Origin: an uncultured Asticcacaulis sp.
GTDB taxonomy: Bacteria; Pseudomonadota; Alphaproteobacteria; Caulobacterales; Caulobacteraceae
Assembly: GCA_946482045.1 (NCBI GenBank)
Contig: CAMLPZ010000019.1
Location: 1-27,960, forward strand
Reading direction: 5' to 3'
Length of the DNA: 27,960 bases
The notes under the pieces were generated by a model that searched no databases, was not told the origin of the DNA, and saw nothing but the letters and a program-made list of their open reading frames with translations. Every line of letters starts with the position of its first letter. Position 1 is the first letter of the stretch. A program made the translations under genes and the position numbers. Positions 15,277-22,350 of this stretch are shown here, in pieces.

Positions 15277-15306
15277 ATGACTCTCCGGACAGCCGGAGAG
15301 TCATAT
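15275..15306 (-). promoter_or_regulatory. Stem-loop occluding ribosome binding site and start codon of patatin gene
   Basis: ATATGACTCTCCGG and its exact complement flank a 4-nt loop. On the patatin mRNA the 3' arm contains both the GGAG Shine-Dalgarno sequence and the first two bases of the ATG. Folding would block initiation. It could be a thermosensor, a regulated translation switch or a DNA operator; the sequence alone cannot decide. Confidence 0.7.
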
Positions 15307-15332
15307 TGCGCCGCACCATTTACTTTTCAAGG

Positions 15333-16244
15333 CTAGTCCACGCCGTAAACGACGCAGGCCGTCGATTCCACGCGTTGCAACGGCGGCGTCTGGATGAACG
15401 GATTGGCCAGCGCCTTGGCCTCGAGATATTCGACAGTGCCCGCCATAGCGGGGGCTGGCGGCGGCGGGGGTGGTGCCGCGGCATAAGCCATGCCGCCCTT
15501 GTAAGCGACTTCATTGGCCTGGTCGTTATGCCATTCGTCCTCGGCATTGCGGGCCAGGATATCGGTGCGGCAGGCGCGGCCGGTTGGATCGATGACCTTG
15601 ATGCCGCCCAGCTTACCGCCAGCGGCCGTGACGCCGTCTGCCGCGCGCTTGCGGGCGTCCTTGATGGCTTCGTTGTACAGCCACGTATTGATCTCATTGG
15701 TCGGCTGAAGGTTGAAACTGATGCCGCCGGCCTGGGTCGGCGACGCCGCCAGCACCAGGGCGTAGGCGCGCTCTAGTTGCGCCATGTCGCGCACCTCGAC
15801 CGAGATATTCAGCGATACTTCGTAGCCGTTAATCTTGTCGCCGCGCTGGTCTTCAATGCGGTTGCCGTTCTTGTCGCGATACTGCTCATAGAGGGTGCGC
15901 ATCGAGAAGCCCGTATTGACGCGCACGGCGTCCTTGCCAAGCTTGGCCAGGGCCTGTTGCAGCGCCTTGGTCTGCTGGATCGATTTGGCCTGGGCTTTTT
16001 CAGCCGAGTCGTCGACGCTCTGGAAGGTGGCGGAGAAGCTGGCACGGTTAGCCGGGATCTCGGTGAAGACGTGGCCGGTCTGGGTGATGACGCCGTCGCG
16101 CATCCACCACGGCGCCTTGTCGTAAAGCGCGGTCGACGCCGCCGGGGTCGCGGCGGGCCCGGCCTGCGCCCGGGCGGTCTTCGCCATGGCGGTTCCGGAT
16201 ACGCAAAGGACGGCGGCGGCCGTAAGCAGTGTTAGCTTTTTCAT
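15333..16244 (-). CDS. SIMPL (DUF541) domain periplasmic protein
   Basis: The protein has 303 residues with a Sec signal (MKKLTLLTAAAVLCVSGTAMA). The SIMPL domain spans about 50-235: GHVFTEIPANRASFSATFQS, the helix KAQAKSIQQTKALQQALAKLG, NGYEVSLNISVEVRD, and DARKRAADGVTAAGGKLGGI. A proline-rich linker (AAAPPPPPPAPA) precedes a short C-terminal tail. The family is periplasmic or outer-membrane, of unclear biochemical role. A strong ribosome binding site (AGGGAGGG) supports the start. It is divergent from the Sel1-repeat gene at 16458, with TGCAA-type palindromes between them. Confidence 0.87.
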   Translation of the reverse strand: MKKLTLLTAAAVLCVSGTAMAKTARAQAGPAATPAASTALYDKAPWWMRDGVITQTGHVFTEIPANRASFSATFQSVDDSAEKAQAKSIQQTKALQQALAKLGKDAVRVNTGFSMRTLYEQYRDKNGNRIEDQRGDKINGYEVSLNISVEVRDMAQLERAYALVLAASPTQAGGISFNLQPTNEINTWLYNEAIKDARKRAADGVTAAGGKLGGIKVIDPTGRACRTDILARNAEDEWHNDQANEVAYKGGMAYAAAPPPPPPAPAMAGTVEYLEAKALANPFIQTPPLQRVESTACVVYGVD

Positions 16245-16346
16245 AGATCCCTCCCTAAGTCGCGAAAACGCGTCTGACTGCCAAGGTGTTGTGCGTCGAT
16301 GTCCGATTTATGGCAACCCGCATCAGGCCAGGGCCGGGCTGTAAAA

Positions 16347-16365
16347 ATGCAATGCAAATTTTGCA
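16347..16365. promoter_or_regulatory. TGCAA palindromes in the SIMPL/Sel1 divergent region
   Basis: TGCAAA-T-TTTGCA (16353-16365) is a perfect palindrome around its centre. It overlaps ATGC-AAT-GCAA (16347-16357). Related TTGC-N3-GCAA sites occur at 10006, 14004 and 22324. Possible binding site of a shared regulator. Confidence 0.4.
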
Positions 16366-16457
16366 CAAAGCCTGAAATATTCGCTGCCTTGTGGCTGTCC
16401 GGCGGTTTGATAGGCTGCGCGTGTCCTCGAATTGAAGGTATTTCGCATCGCAAAGCC

Positions 16458-17321
16458 ATGTCAATCGACCTGACCTCACCATCGGTGGCCATTCCCCTTA
16501 TTGTCTTCGTCTTGCTGTGCGTTGCCCTGGTGGTCGTGATTGCCCTGATGATCCAAGACCTGACCAGCGACGGCTTGAAATATTCGAAACCCCTGAACCT
16601 CTACAAGCGCATGCGACGCAAAGCACGCAGGGGCGACGCGAAAGCCTGTATCGCCGTGGCAGACATGCTGGAAAAGGGCACGGGCGGCGCACCGCACAAC
16701 TACAATCTCGCCAGCTACTATCTGCATGAAGCGGCGTCGATCCTGGCCACACAGGCGCGGCAGGGCGACGGGTATGCGGCACTGAAACTGGCCGAGATTT
16801 GCAATCACGGCTTTACCTTCCCGCACATGTCGAAGATAGGCGACAAGGCCTACCGTGCCGCCCTGGCGATCAATGAGGCCAATGCACGCCACGGCGACAT
16901 CAACGGCATGGCCTATGCGGGCTATCAGTACCGTTACGGGCTGGGGTGCATCAGCGATTTCGACCGGGCCGCGGAGTACCTGGCGCCAGCGGCCGAACGC
17001 GGCCATCCGTGGGCGGCGAAGTGCCTGGCGGAACTGCACCTCAACGGACTGAAGCCCAAGCCAGATCCGGTGACGGCGGCGAAACTGGTGCGGCAGGCGG
17101 CGTTGCACGGCGACAGCGAGGCGATCGAGCGCGTCGGCGACAATTACCTGACCAATACCGGCGAACTGCGCAGCCGTGAGCAGGCCTATTTCTGGTACGC
17201 CCTGGCGGCGCGGAAAGGCCGCAGAGACGCCATGCGCAAGCTGGAAAAACTGGAGCAGGCGTGGACACCGAAACAGCTGCGCGAGCTTCAGGCGCAGTTG
17301 CAGGACTGGGTGCCTGCGTAA
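16458..17321 (+). CDS. Membrane-anchored Sel1-repeat protein
   Basis: From the ATG at 16458 the protein has 287 residues. One N-terminal transmembrane helix (about residues 8-31) is followed by a basic stretch (YKRMRRKARRGD). Then come about four degenerate Sel1/TPR-like repeats, for example DAKACIAVADMLEKGTGG and GMAYAGYQYRYGLG. The basic residues after the helix suggest that the repeats face the cytoplasm. The open frame extends upstream to 16299, but that part lacks gene character; no good ribosome binding site marks either start. Function unknown, probably protein-protein contacts. Its final codons form part of a long inverted repeat with the convergent chemoreceptor gene. Confidence 0.75.
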   Translation: MSIDLTSPSVAIPLIVFVLLCVALVVVIALMIQDLTSDGLKYSKPLNLYKRMRRKARRGDAKACIAVADMLEKGTGGAPHNYNLASYYLHEAASILATQARQGDGYAALKLAEICNHGFTFPHMSKIGDKAYRAALAINEANARHGDINGMAYAGYQYRYGLGCISDFDRAAEYLAPAAERGHPWAAKCLAELHLNGLKPKPDPVTAAKLVRQAALHGDSEAIERVGDNYLTNTGELRSREQAYFWYALAARKGRRDAMRKLEKLEQAWTPKQLRELQAQLQDWVPA

Positions 17322-17463
17322 AACGTCTGGGGGTCTGGGGCCTGGGGCCCCGGGTCTTCCTGATCCAATAAGAAAGCCTCGCCCTTTCGGGGGCGAGGCT
17401 TTCTTATTGGAATAGAAAAGTTTGTGGGGTCACAGACCCCAGACCCCCAGACGTTTTACGCAG
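17314..17463. repeat. Long inverted repeat spanning the 3' ends of two convergent genes
   Basis: The exact 27-bp arms at 17314-17340 (beginning CTGCGTAAAACGTC) and 17437-17463 face each other. Each arm includes the last sense codons and TAA stop of one gene and the G-rich tract after it. The terminator hairpin at 17364-17411 sits between them. Confidence 0.85.
17364..17411. terminator. Bidirectional terminator between Sel1 and chemoreceptor genes
   Basis: A perfect 21-bp stem with loop TTTCGG (17385-17390); the GC-rich part GCCTCGCCC is flanked by AAA and TTT on the two sides. It serves both convergent genes. Confidence 0.85.
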
Positions 17464-18715
17464 CTTTCCGCAGCCGCTCGATGAAGCCCTGGATGCGCGT
17501 TTGCAGGCTGTCCGTATGTTCCGACACCTGGCCGATCGACGACTGGACCTTGTTGACCGCGCCCGACGTTTCACGCGCCACATCGGCCACCGTCATCAGG
17601 CTCTGCGTCACCTGGTCCGTGCCTTGCGAAGCCAGCGACACGTTCTGCGAAATGCGCTGCGTCACGCCCGACTGGCGCTCGACGGTGTCGGCGATAACGC
17701 CCGAGATTTCGTTGATCTGCTCGATCGTCGAACCGATGGCGCGGATGGCCGCCTCGGTTTCTGTCGTCGCCGCCTGGATGTCGGCGATCTGCAGCGAGAT
17801 TTCCTCGGTGGCCTTCGCCGTCTGGCTGGCCAGCGACTTCACTTCGGAGGCCACGACCGCGAAGCCACGGCCGGCATCGCCGGCGCGCGCCGCTTCGATG
17901 GTGGCGTTCAGCGCCAGGAGATTTGTCTGCGAAGCGATCGACTGGATAAGCTTGATGACATCGCCAATGCGCTCGGCCGCGCCGACCAGGCGGTTGACGA
18001 TGACCTGAGTGTTCGAAGCCTGACCGACGGCGTCACGCGCGATCAGGGTGGAACGTCCGACCTGGGCGCCGATAGCGTCGATCGAGGTCGCCAGTTCGTG
18101 GGCGGCATCCGCCACGCCGCTGACATTGGTTGCCGTTGCAGTATTGACCGTTACAACGCTTTCCGACTGGCGAGAGGTTTCGTCGGCAGAATGGATCAAG
18201 CTAGTGACCACGCCGCCCAGATTACCGGCAGCCTTGGAGATGGCGTCGACGGCGGCGCCGACTTCGCTTTGCAGCGCCGAAGCCAGGGCGTCGAACTCCT
18301 GCTTGCGATTCTTCTGGTCGCCTTGCTGCTGGTCCTGGAACTGGGCAACCGTGAAAGATTTGCCGGCCGACATGATGGTTGTGATGCTGGCCAAAGCTTC
18401 GAACGCCGAGCCGTCGGCACGCGACAGGGCGACAGCACCCAACCACTTTCCGGACCGGCCGATACCGTCATCGATTGCACGGGCAGCATCAAATCCGCTG
18501 CCGCCTTCGGGCTGGCGCGGAGCGTAGAGGCTGGAAAGGGCGCGGCCATTATACTGATCGCGGCGGCCGTTCAGGGCCGTGGCGAAGGCGGAGTTGCAAT
18601 AGACGATACCGTCCGCGCCGGCCACGACGACGGGCGAAGCCAGTCCATCCATGGCCGCAAATACGATGTCCGCCTGCGAATTGCTGTCCGCGGTCTTACG
18701 GCCCATTCCGAACAT
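17456..18715 (-). CDS. Soluble PAS-containing methyl-accepting chemotaxis protein
   Basis: The protein has 419 residues with no transmembrane helix. Residues about 15-125 form a PAS-like sensor ([24 protein letters not shown], then [19 protein letters not shown]). A coiled coil follows. The chemoreceptor signalling hairpin tip [18 protein letters not shown] contacts CheA and CheW. The C-terminus lacks the NWETF-type CheR tether. It probably senses an intracellular cue such as redox or energy state; no haem or flavin ligand can be assigned. An AAGGA ribosome binding site precedes the ATG. Confidence 0.92.
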   Translation of the reverse strand: MFGMGRKTADSNSQADIVFAAMDGLASPVVVAGADGIVYCNSAFATALNGRRDQYNGRALSSLYAPRQPEGGSGFDAARAIDDGIGRSGKWLGAVALSRADGSAFEALASITTIMSAGKSFTVAQFQDQQQGDQKNRKQEFDALASALQSEVGAAVDAISKAAGNLGGVVTSLIHSADETSRQSESVVTVNTATATNVSGVADAAHELATSIDAIGAQVGRSTLIARDAVGQASNTQVIVNRLVGAAERIGDVIKLIQSIASQTNLLALNATIEAARAGDAGRGFAVVASEVKSLASQTAKATEEISLQIADIQAATTETEAAIRAIGSTIEQINEISGVIADTVERQSGVTQRISQNVSLASQGTDQVTQSLMTVADVARETSGAVNKVQSSIGQVSEHTDSLQTRIQGFIERLRKAA

Positions 18716-18773
18716 GTTTCGTCCTTGTCATTATCATGGAGAGAATTACCGCAGACAATGGACGTGACATGGC

Positions 18774-18804
18774 TAATTAAGCGTAAACATTACCGCTTGA
18801 TTAG
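18774..18804. terminator. Hairpin at the end of the transglutaminase-DUF2126 gene
   Basis: The arms CTAATTAAGCG (18774-18784) and CGCTTGATTAG differ by one pair that can form G-U. It overlaps the minus-strand stop at 18801 and precedes the chemoreceptor gene. No T run follows, so function as a terminator is uncertain. Confidence 0.35.
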
Positions 18805-21800
18805 ACTGGCCGCCTGAGATCGAGCGTATGCGGGTAGTCCGGATTGATGTGCAGGGCCGGAATACGGACGCGGCCGGCTGTATGGGTCGGCGCTTCGAAC
18901 CGCGAAAGCCGGCGCCCCTCCGCCTCATTGGCGTTGAGCGGCAGGGTCTCATAATTGCGTCCGCCCGGATGCATGACGTGATAGCGGCAGCCCCCCAAGG
19001 AACGCTCCAGACGCGTATCCAGTACGTCAAAAACCAGCGGTGTATTGATCGGCAGGTTCGGATGCAGCGACGACCACGGCTTCCACGCCTTGTAACGCAC
19101 ACCGGCGACCTGAACATTAGCATCGCGCGTCGCCGTCAGCGGCAGGCGGTAGCCGTTGCAGGTAACCACGTGTTGGGATGTCACGCCGCCCGTCAACCGC
19201 ACCTCCATGCGCTCGACCGACGAATCGACCCCGCGCGACGTTCCTCCGCCAGAGGGCTCCTCGCCCATGACCGGCCAGGGTTCGAGCGCATTCTTCAGCT
19301 CCAGCGTCACGCCGCCGATCTGCACCGTGCCGACCGTCGGGAAGCGGAAGTCGAAGAAGGGAATGAACCAGTCAGGGCTGAAGCGGTATCCGTTCTGCGA
19401 CAGGAACTCGATGACCTCCAGCATGTCTTCGCGGACGAAGTGGCCCAGCATGAAGCGGTCGTGCAGAGACGTTCCCCAACGCACAAGCGGCGCCTTGTAC
19501 GGCTTCTTCCAGAAGACCGCCACCAGCGCCCGCAGCAGAAGCGCCTGAATCAGGTTCATCTGCGGGTGCGGCGACATTTCAAATCCGCGCATCTCGAGCA
19601 GGCCCAGCCGGCCGCGATCGCTGTCGGGCGAATAGAGCTTGTCGATGCAGAATTCGGCGCGATGCGTATTGCCGCTCAGGTCGACCAGCAGGTTGCGCAG
19701 CAGGCGGTCGACCAGCCAGGGTGCCGCCTCTTCATCGCCGTGCGGCAGGTGCTTCAGCGCGATTTCCAGCTCATAAAGCGACTCGTGGCGCGCCTCATCA
19801 ATGCGCGGCGCCTGCGAGGTTGGCCCAATGTAAAGACCCGAGAACAGGTAGGACAGGCTGGGGTGGTTCTGCCAGAAGGCGATCATCGAACCCAGAACGT
19901 CGGGCCGGCGCAAGAAGGGCGAATCCTCAGGCCTGGCGGCGCCCATGACGATGTGGTTGCCGCCGCCGGTGCCGACGCGCTTGCCGTCGATCATGAACTT
20001 GTCGGCGACCAGCCGCGCCTGGCGGGCTTCGTCGTAGACGGTGTTGACGATCGATTTCAGTTCGTCCCAGTCGGCCGCAGGCTGGATATTGACCTCGATG
20101 ACGCCGGGATCGGGCGTGACCGACATCGAGACGATGCGATGGTCGCGAGGCGGCGAATAGCCTTCGATGATCACCGGGATCTTCAGGTGCGCTGCGGTTG
20201 CTTCGATGGCGTGAATCAGGTCGAGATAGTGTTCGACGTAAGATAGCGGCGGCAGGAAGAGGAACAGCTTGCCATCGCGAACCTCGGCGCAGAGGGCGCT
20301 ACGCACCAATCCATTTGGTAACGAGTCTTCCTTTCCCTCCCTGTTTACGGGGAGGGTGGCATTCGCGGAGCGAATGACGGGAGGGGGATTTACGCGGCCT
20401 GCCCCTCCCACCGTCTTTGACGGTCCCCCCTCCCCGCTTCGCTGGGAGGGAATAGAGTGGGCGTACTTCGCCACCGCCTCGGCTGCATCCGCCAGCGCGC
20501 CCGTCTCCGCGAACGGCGAGCGGTCCGGTACGTAATGTGCCTCGGCCAGCTTCGGGTCGACCACCGGCAAGGCACTCAACGGCAGGCGCAATCCGATCGG
20601 CGAATTGCCCGGCACCAGCATCATTTTTTCGGTGCGGAATTTCCAGCGGTTCGACAACCAGCCATTGGTCTTGCCCGAGAAGGTCAGCGGCAGGACATAA
20701 CCCGTCGCCTCCCCGACATTGGTGTCGAGCTGATCCTGGAGCCGCTTACGCTCGGTTGCCTCATAGATATCGGCCTTGAGCATTTCGCCCTCGAGCGGAA
20801 TACGCTGCTCCTTCCAGAGCAGGTAGGGGATGTCTTCATGAGCGCCTATAACGTGGTCACCACCGACACCCAGGGCCTCCGCAAGCGTCTTGAGGAAATT
20901 CCCGGCGACACCGCGCTTCAGATCGGCCTTGGCTTCCGGATCGGCAAGCAGGGCCTGATCGAGCCACACAGGCGCACCATCCTTGCGCCAGTACATGTTC
21001 ATCGCCCAGCGTGGCAGGATTTCGCCCGGATACCATTTGCCCTGGGCGTGCTGAGCCAGGGCGCCGTTGGCAAACTTCGCTGACAGGCGCTGGAACAGGT
21101 CATAGCCCAGCTTCTTCTTGTTGTCCGACAACGCCGTGAAATGCCATTCGTCGCCGGTACGGTCGTCCAGCGACACGAAGGTCGGCTCACCGCCCATGGT
21201 CAGGCGCACGTCCTGTGCCGTTAGGGCCTCATCGACCTTGTGACCCAGCGCATCGATGCGCTCCCATTCTTTGTCGGTATAGGGCCGGGTGACACGGCGG
21301 CTTTCATAGATACGCGTGACCTCCATCTTGTGATCGAAGGTCGTATCTGCGCGTTCGTGCGTGCCGGTAATCGCCGCGGCCCCCGACGGATTGGGTGCGC
21401 AGCACAGTGGGATATGCCCCTCGCCCGTAAACATGCCGGACGTTGGATCGAGCCCGATCCAGCCGGCGCCCGGCAGGTAGACCTCGTACCAGGCGTGCAG
21501 ATCGGTGACATCCTCGGTCACGCCCGACGGCCCGTCGAGCGATTCGACATCGGCCTTGAGCTGGATCGAGTAGCCGGAGACAAATCTTACCGCCAGCCCT
21601 TTGTGGCGCAGCACCTGGCAGGCCAGCCAGGCCATGTCACGACATGAGCCGGTTAGTTTTTGCAGGGTCTGGGTCGCCGTCTGCACGCCCGGCTCGTAGC
21701 GCAGGGTATAGCCGATATCGCGATTGAGCTTCTGGTTGAAGGCGACCAGGAAGTCGACCGTGCCCATCTCTTCGTCCGAAATGGCGCGGACATAATCCAT

Positions 21801-22181
21801 CACGAGCGGATCATCGTCCTTGACCTCGAGATAGGGCGCCAGTTCGTCCTTCAGTTCCGGCGCATAGGTGAACGGGAACTTCGTGGCCGAATCTTCGAGA
21901 AAGAAGTCGAACGGGTTGAAGACCTTGATTTCCAGCACCAGGTCGACCTCGACCTTGAAGTGATTGACCTTCTCCGGGAACACGACACGCGCCAGCCAGT
22001 TGCCGAACGGGTCCTGCTGCCAATTGATGAAGTGCGGCTCCGGCGACACCTTCAGCGCGTAGGACTGGACGTAGGCCCGTGTGTGCGGCGCAGGACGCAG
22101 GCGGATAACCTGCGGGTTCAGGCTGATCGGACGATCGTAGCGGTAGTCGGTGACGTGATGCAGCGCGGCCAGAATGGTCAT
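18801..22181 (-). CDS. Transglutaminase-like / DUF2126 protein
   Basis: From the ATG at 22181 it has 1126 residues; a TTG at 22196 is an alternative start. Residues about 5-90 are the transglutaminase N-terminal beta domain. The papain-like core follows with catalytic C180 (GSCRDMAW), H229 (DLHAWYEVY) and D245 (GLDPTSG). The remaining 800 residues are DUF2126, starting near LTMGGEPTFVSLDD, with conserved blocks such as GTGGGNHIVMG, LSYLFSGLYIGPTSQAPR and LLEMRGFEMSPHP. DUF2126 is distantly related to amidoligase/glutamine-synthetase-type enzymes. Such genes travel with ATP-grasp and alpha-E genes, here divergent across a shared promoter. Residues about 577-617 are encoded by an inserted palindromic element. 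Confidence 0.9.
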   Translation of the reverse strand: MTILAALHHVTDYRYDRPISLNPQVIRLRPAPHTRAYVQSYALKVSPEPHFINWQQDPFGNWLARVVFPEKVNHFKVEVDLVLEIKVFNPFDFFLEDSATKFPFTYAPELKDELAPYLEVKDDDPLVMDYVRAISDEEMGTVDFLVAFNQKLNRDIGYTLRYEPGVQTATQTLQKLTGSCRDMAWLACQVLRHKGLAVRFVSGYSIQLKADVESLDGPSGVTEDVTDLHAWYEVYLPGAGWIGLDPTSGMFTGEGHIPLCCAPNPSGAAAITGTHERADTTFDHKMEVTRIYESRRVTRPYTDKEWERIDALGHKVDEALTAQDVRLTMGGEPTFVSLDDRTGDEWHFTALSDNKKKLGYDLFQRLSAKFANGALAQHAQGKWYPGEILPRWAMNMYWRKDGAPVWLDQALLADPEAKADLKRGVAGNFLKTLAEALGVGGDHVIGAHEDIPYLLWKEQRIPLEGEMLKADIYEATERKRLQDQLDTNVGEATGYVLPLTFSGKTNGWLSNRWKFRTEKMMLVPGNSPIGLRLPLSALPVVDPKLAEAHYVPDRSPFAETGALADAAEAVAKYAHSIPSQRSGEGGPSKTVGGAGRVNPPPVIRSANATLPVNREGKEDSLPNGLVRSALCAEVRDGKLFLFLPPLSYVEHYLDLIHAIEATAAHLKIPVIIEGYSPPRDHRIVSMSVTPDPGVIEVNIQPAADWDELKSIVNTVYDEARQARLVADKFMIDGKRVGTGGGNHIVMGAARPEDSPFLRRPDVLGSMIAFWQNHPSLSYLFSGLYIGPTSQAPRIDEARHESLYELEIALKHLPHGDEEAAPWLVDRLLRNLLVDLSGNTHRAEFCIDKLYSPDSDRGRLGLLEMRGFEMSPHPQMNLIQALLLRALVAVFWKKPYKAPLVRWGTSLHDRFMLGHFVREDMLEVIEFLSQNGYRFSPDWFIPFFDFRFPTVGTVQIGGVTLELKNALEPWPVMGEEPSGGGTSRGVDSSVERMEVRLTGGVTSQHVVTCNGYRLPLTATRDANVQVAGVRYKAWKPWSSLHPNLPINTPLVFDVLDTRLERSLGGCRYHVMHPGGRNYETLPLNANEAEGRRLSRFEAPTHTAGRVRIPALHINPDYPHTLDLRRPV
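20332..20452. repeat. Palindromic element inserted in frame within the DUF2126 gene
   Basis: Outer arms TTCCCTCCC (20333-20341) and GGGAGGGAA (20444-20452). Inside are CATTCGC-GGA-GCGAATG (20360-20376), ACCGTC-TTT-GACGGT (near 20410-20424) and a GTTTACGGGGAGGG hairpin like the other repeats in this window. The host reading frame passes through without a stop, adding about 40 low-complexity, Gly/Pro-rich residues. Confidence 0.82.
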
Positions 22182-22271
22182 GGACTTCGAACTCAACCCC
22201 TTATGTTATAAGCTCCATTGTCCGCGGGACTTTATTTAAGTGACGGCCCCTGTTACGGAAACGCAAAAAAA

Positions 22272-22288
22272 GTGTAACCTTCCTGTAA
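22272..22288 (+). promoter_or_regulatory. TGTAAC tandem repeat, OmpR-type site candidate
   Basis: TGTAAC occurs at 22272-22277 and 22283-22288, an 11-bp step that puts both on one DNA face, as for OmpR-family regulators. A GTTAC lies about 20 bp upstream. The repeat lies in the shared region of the divergent transglutaminase operons. ChvI is a candidate by vague resemblance only. Confidence 0.4.
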
Positions 22289-22292
22289 CGGG

Positions 22293-22323
22293 GACTAGAC
22301 AACTCCCTGATAAGAAAGTCTAG
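22293..22323 (+). promoter_or_regulatory. Inverted repeat upstream of the amidotransferase-transglutaminase start
   Basis: ACTAGAC (22293-22299) and GTCTAGT (22317-22323) are separated by 17 nt. The adjacent TTGC-ATT-GCAA palindrome is at 22324-22334. Either could be an operator or leader hairpin for the plus-strand operon. Confidence 0.4.
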
Positions 22324-22350
22324 TTGCATTGCAATAAAGAGGTCGTTTTT

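Noticed and set aside
18828..20246. 472-codon plus-strand open frame opposite the DUF2126 gene (and similar long antisense frames at 2888-4084, 17501-18817, 23239-24144, 24664-25758 and 26966-27883)
   Set aside because: All are antisense shadows of well-supported genes in GC-rich DNA, with low-complexity Arg/His/Asp-rich translations and no recognisable family.
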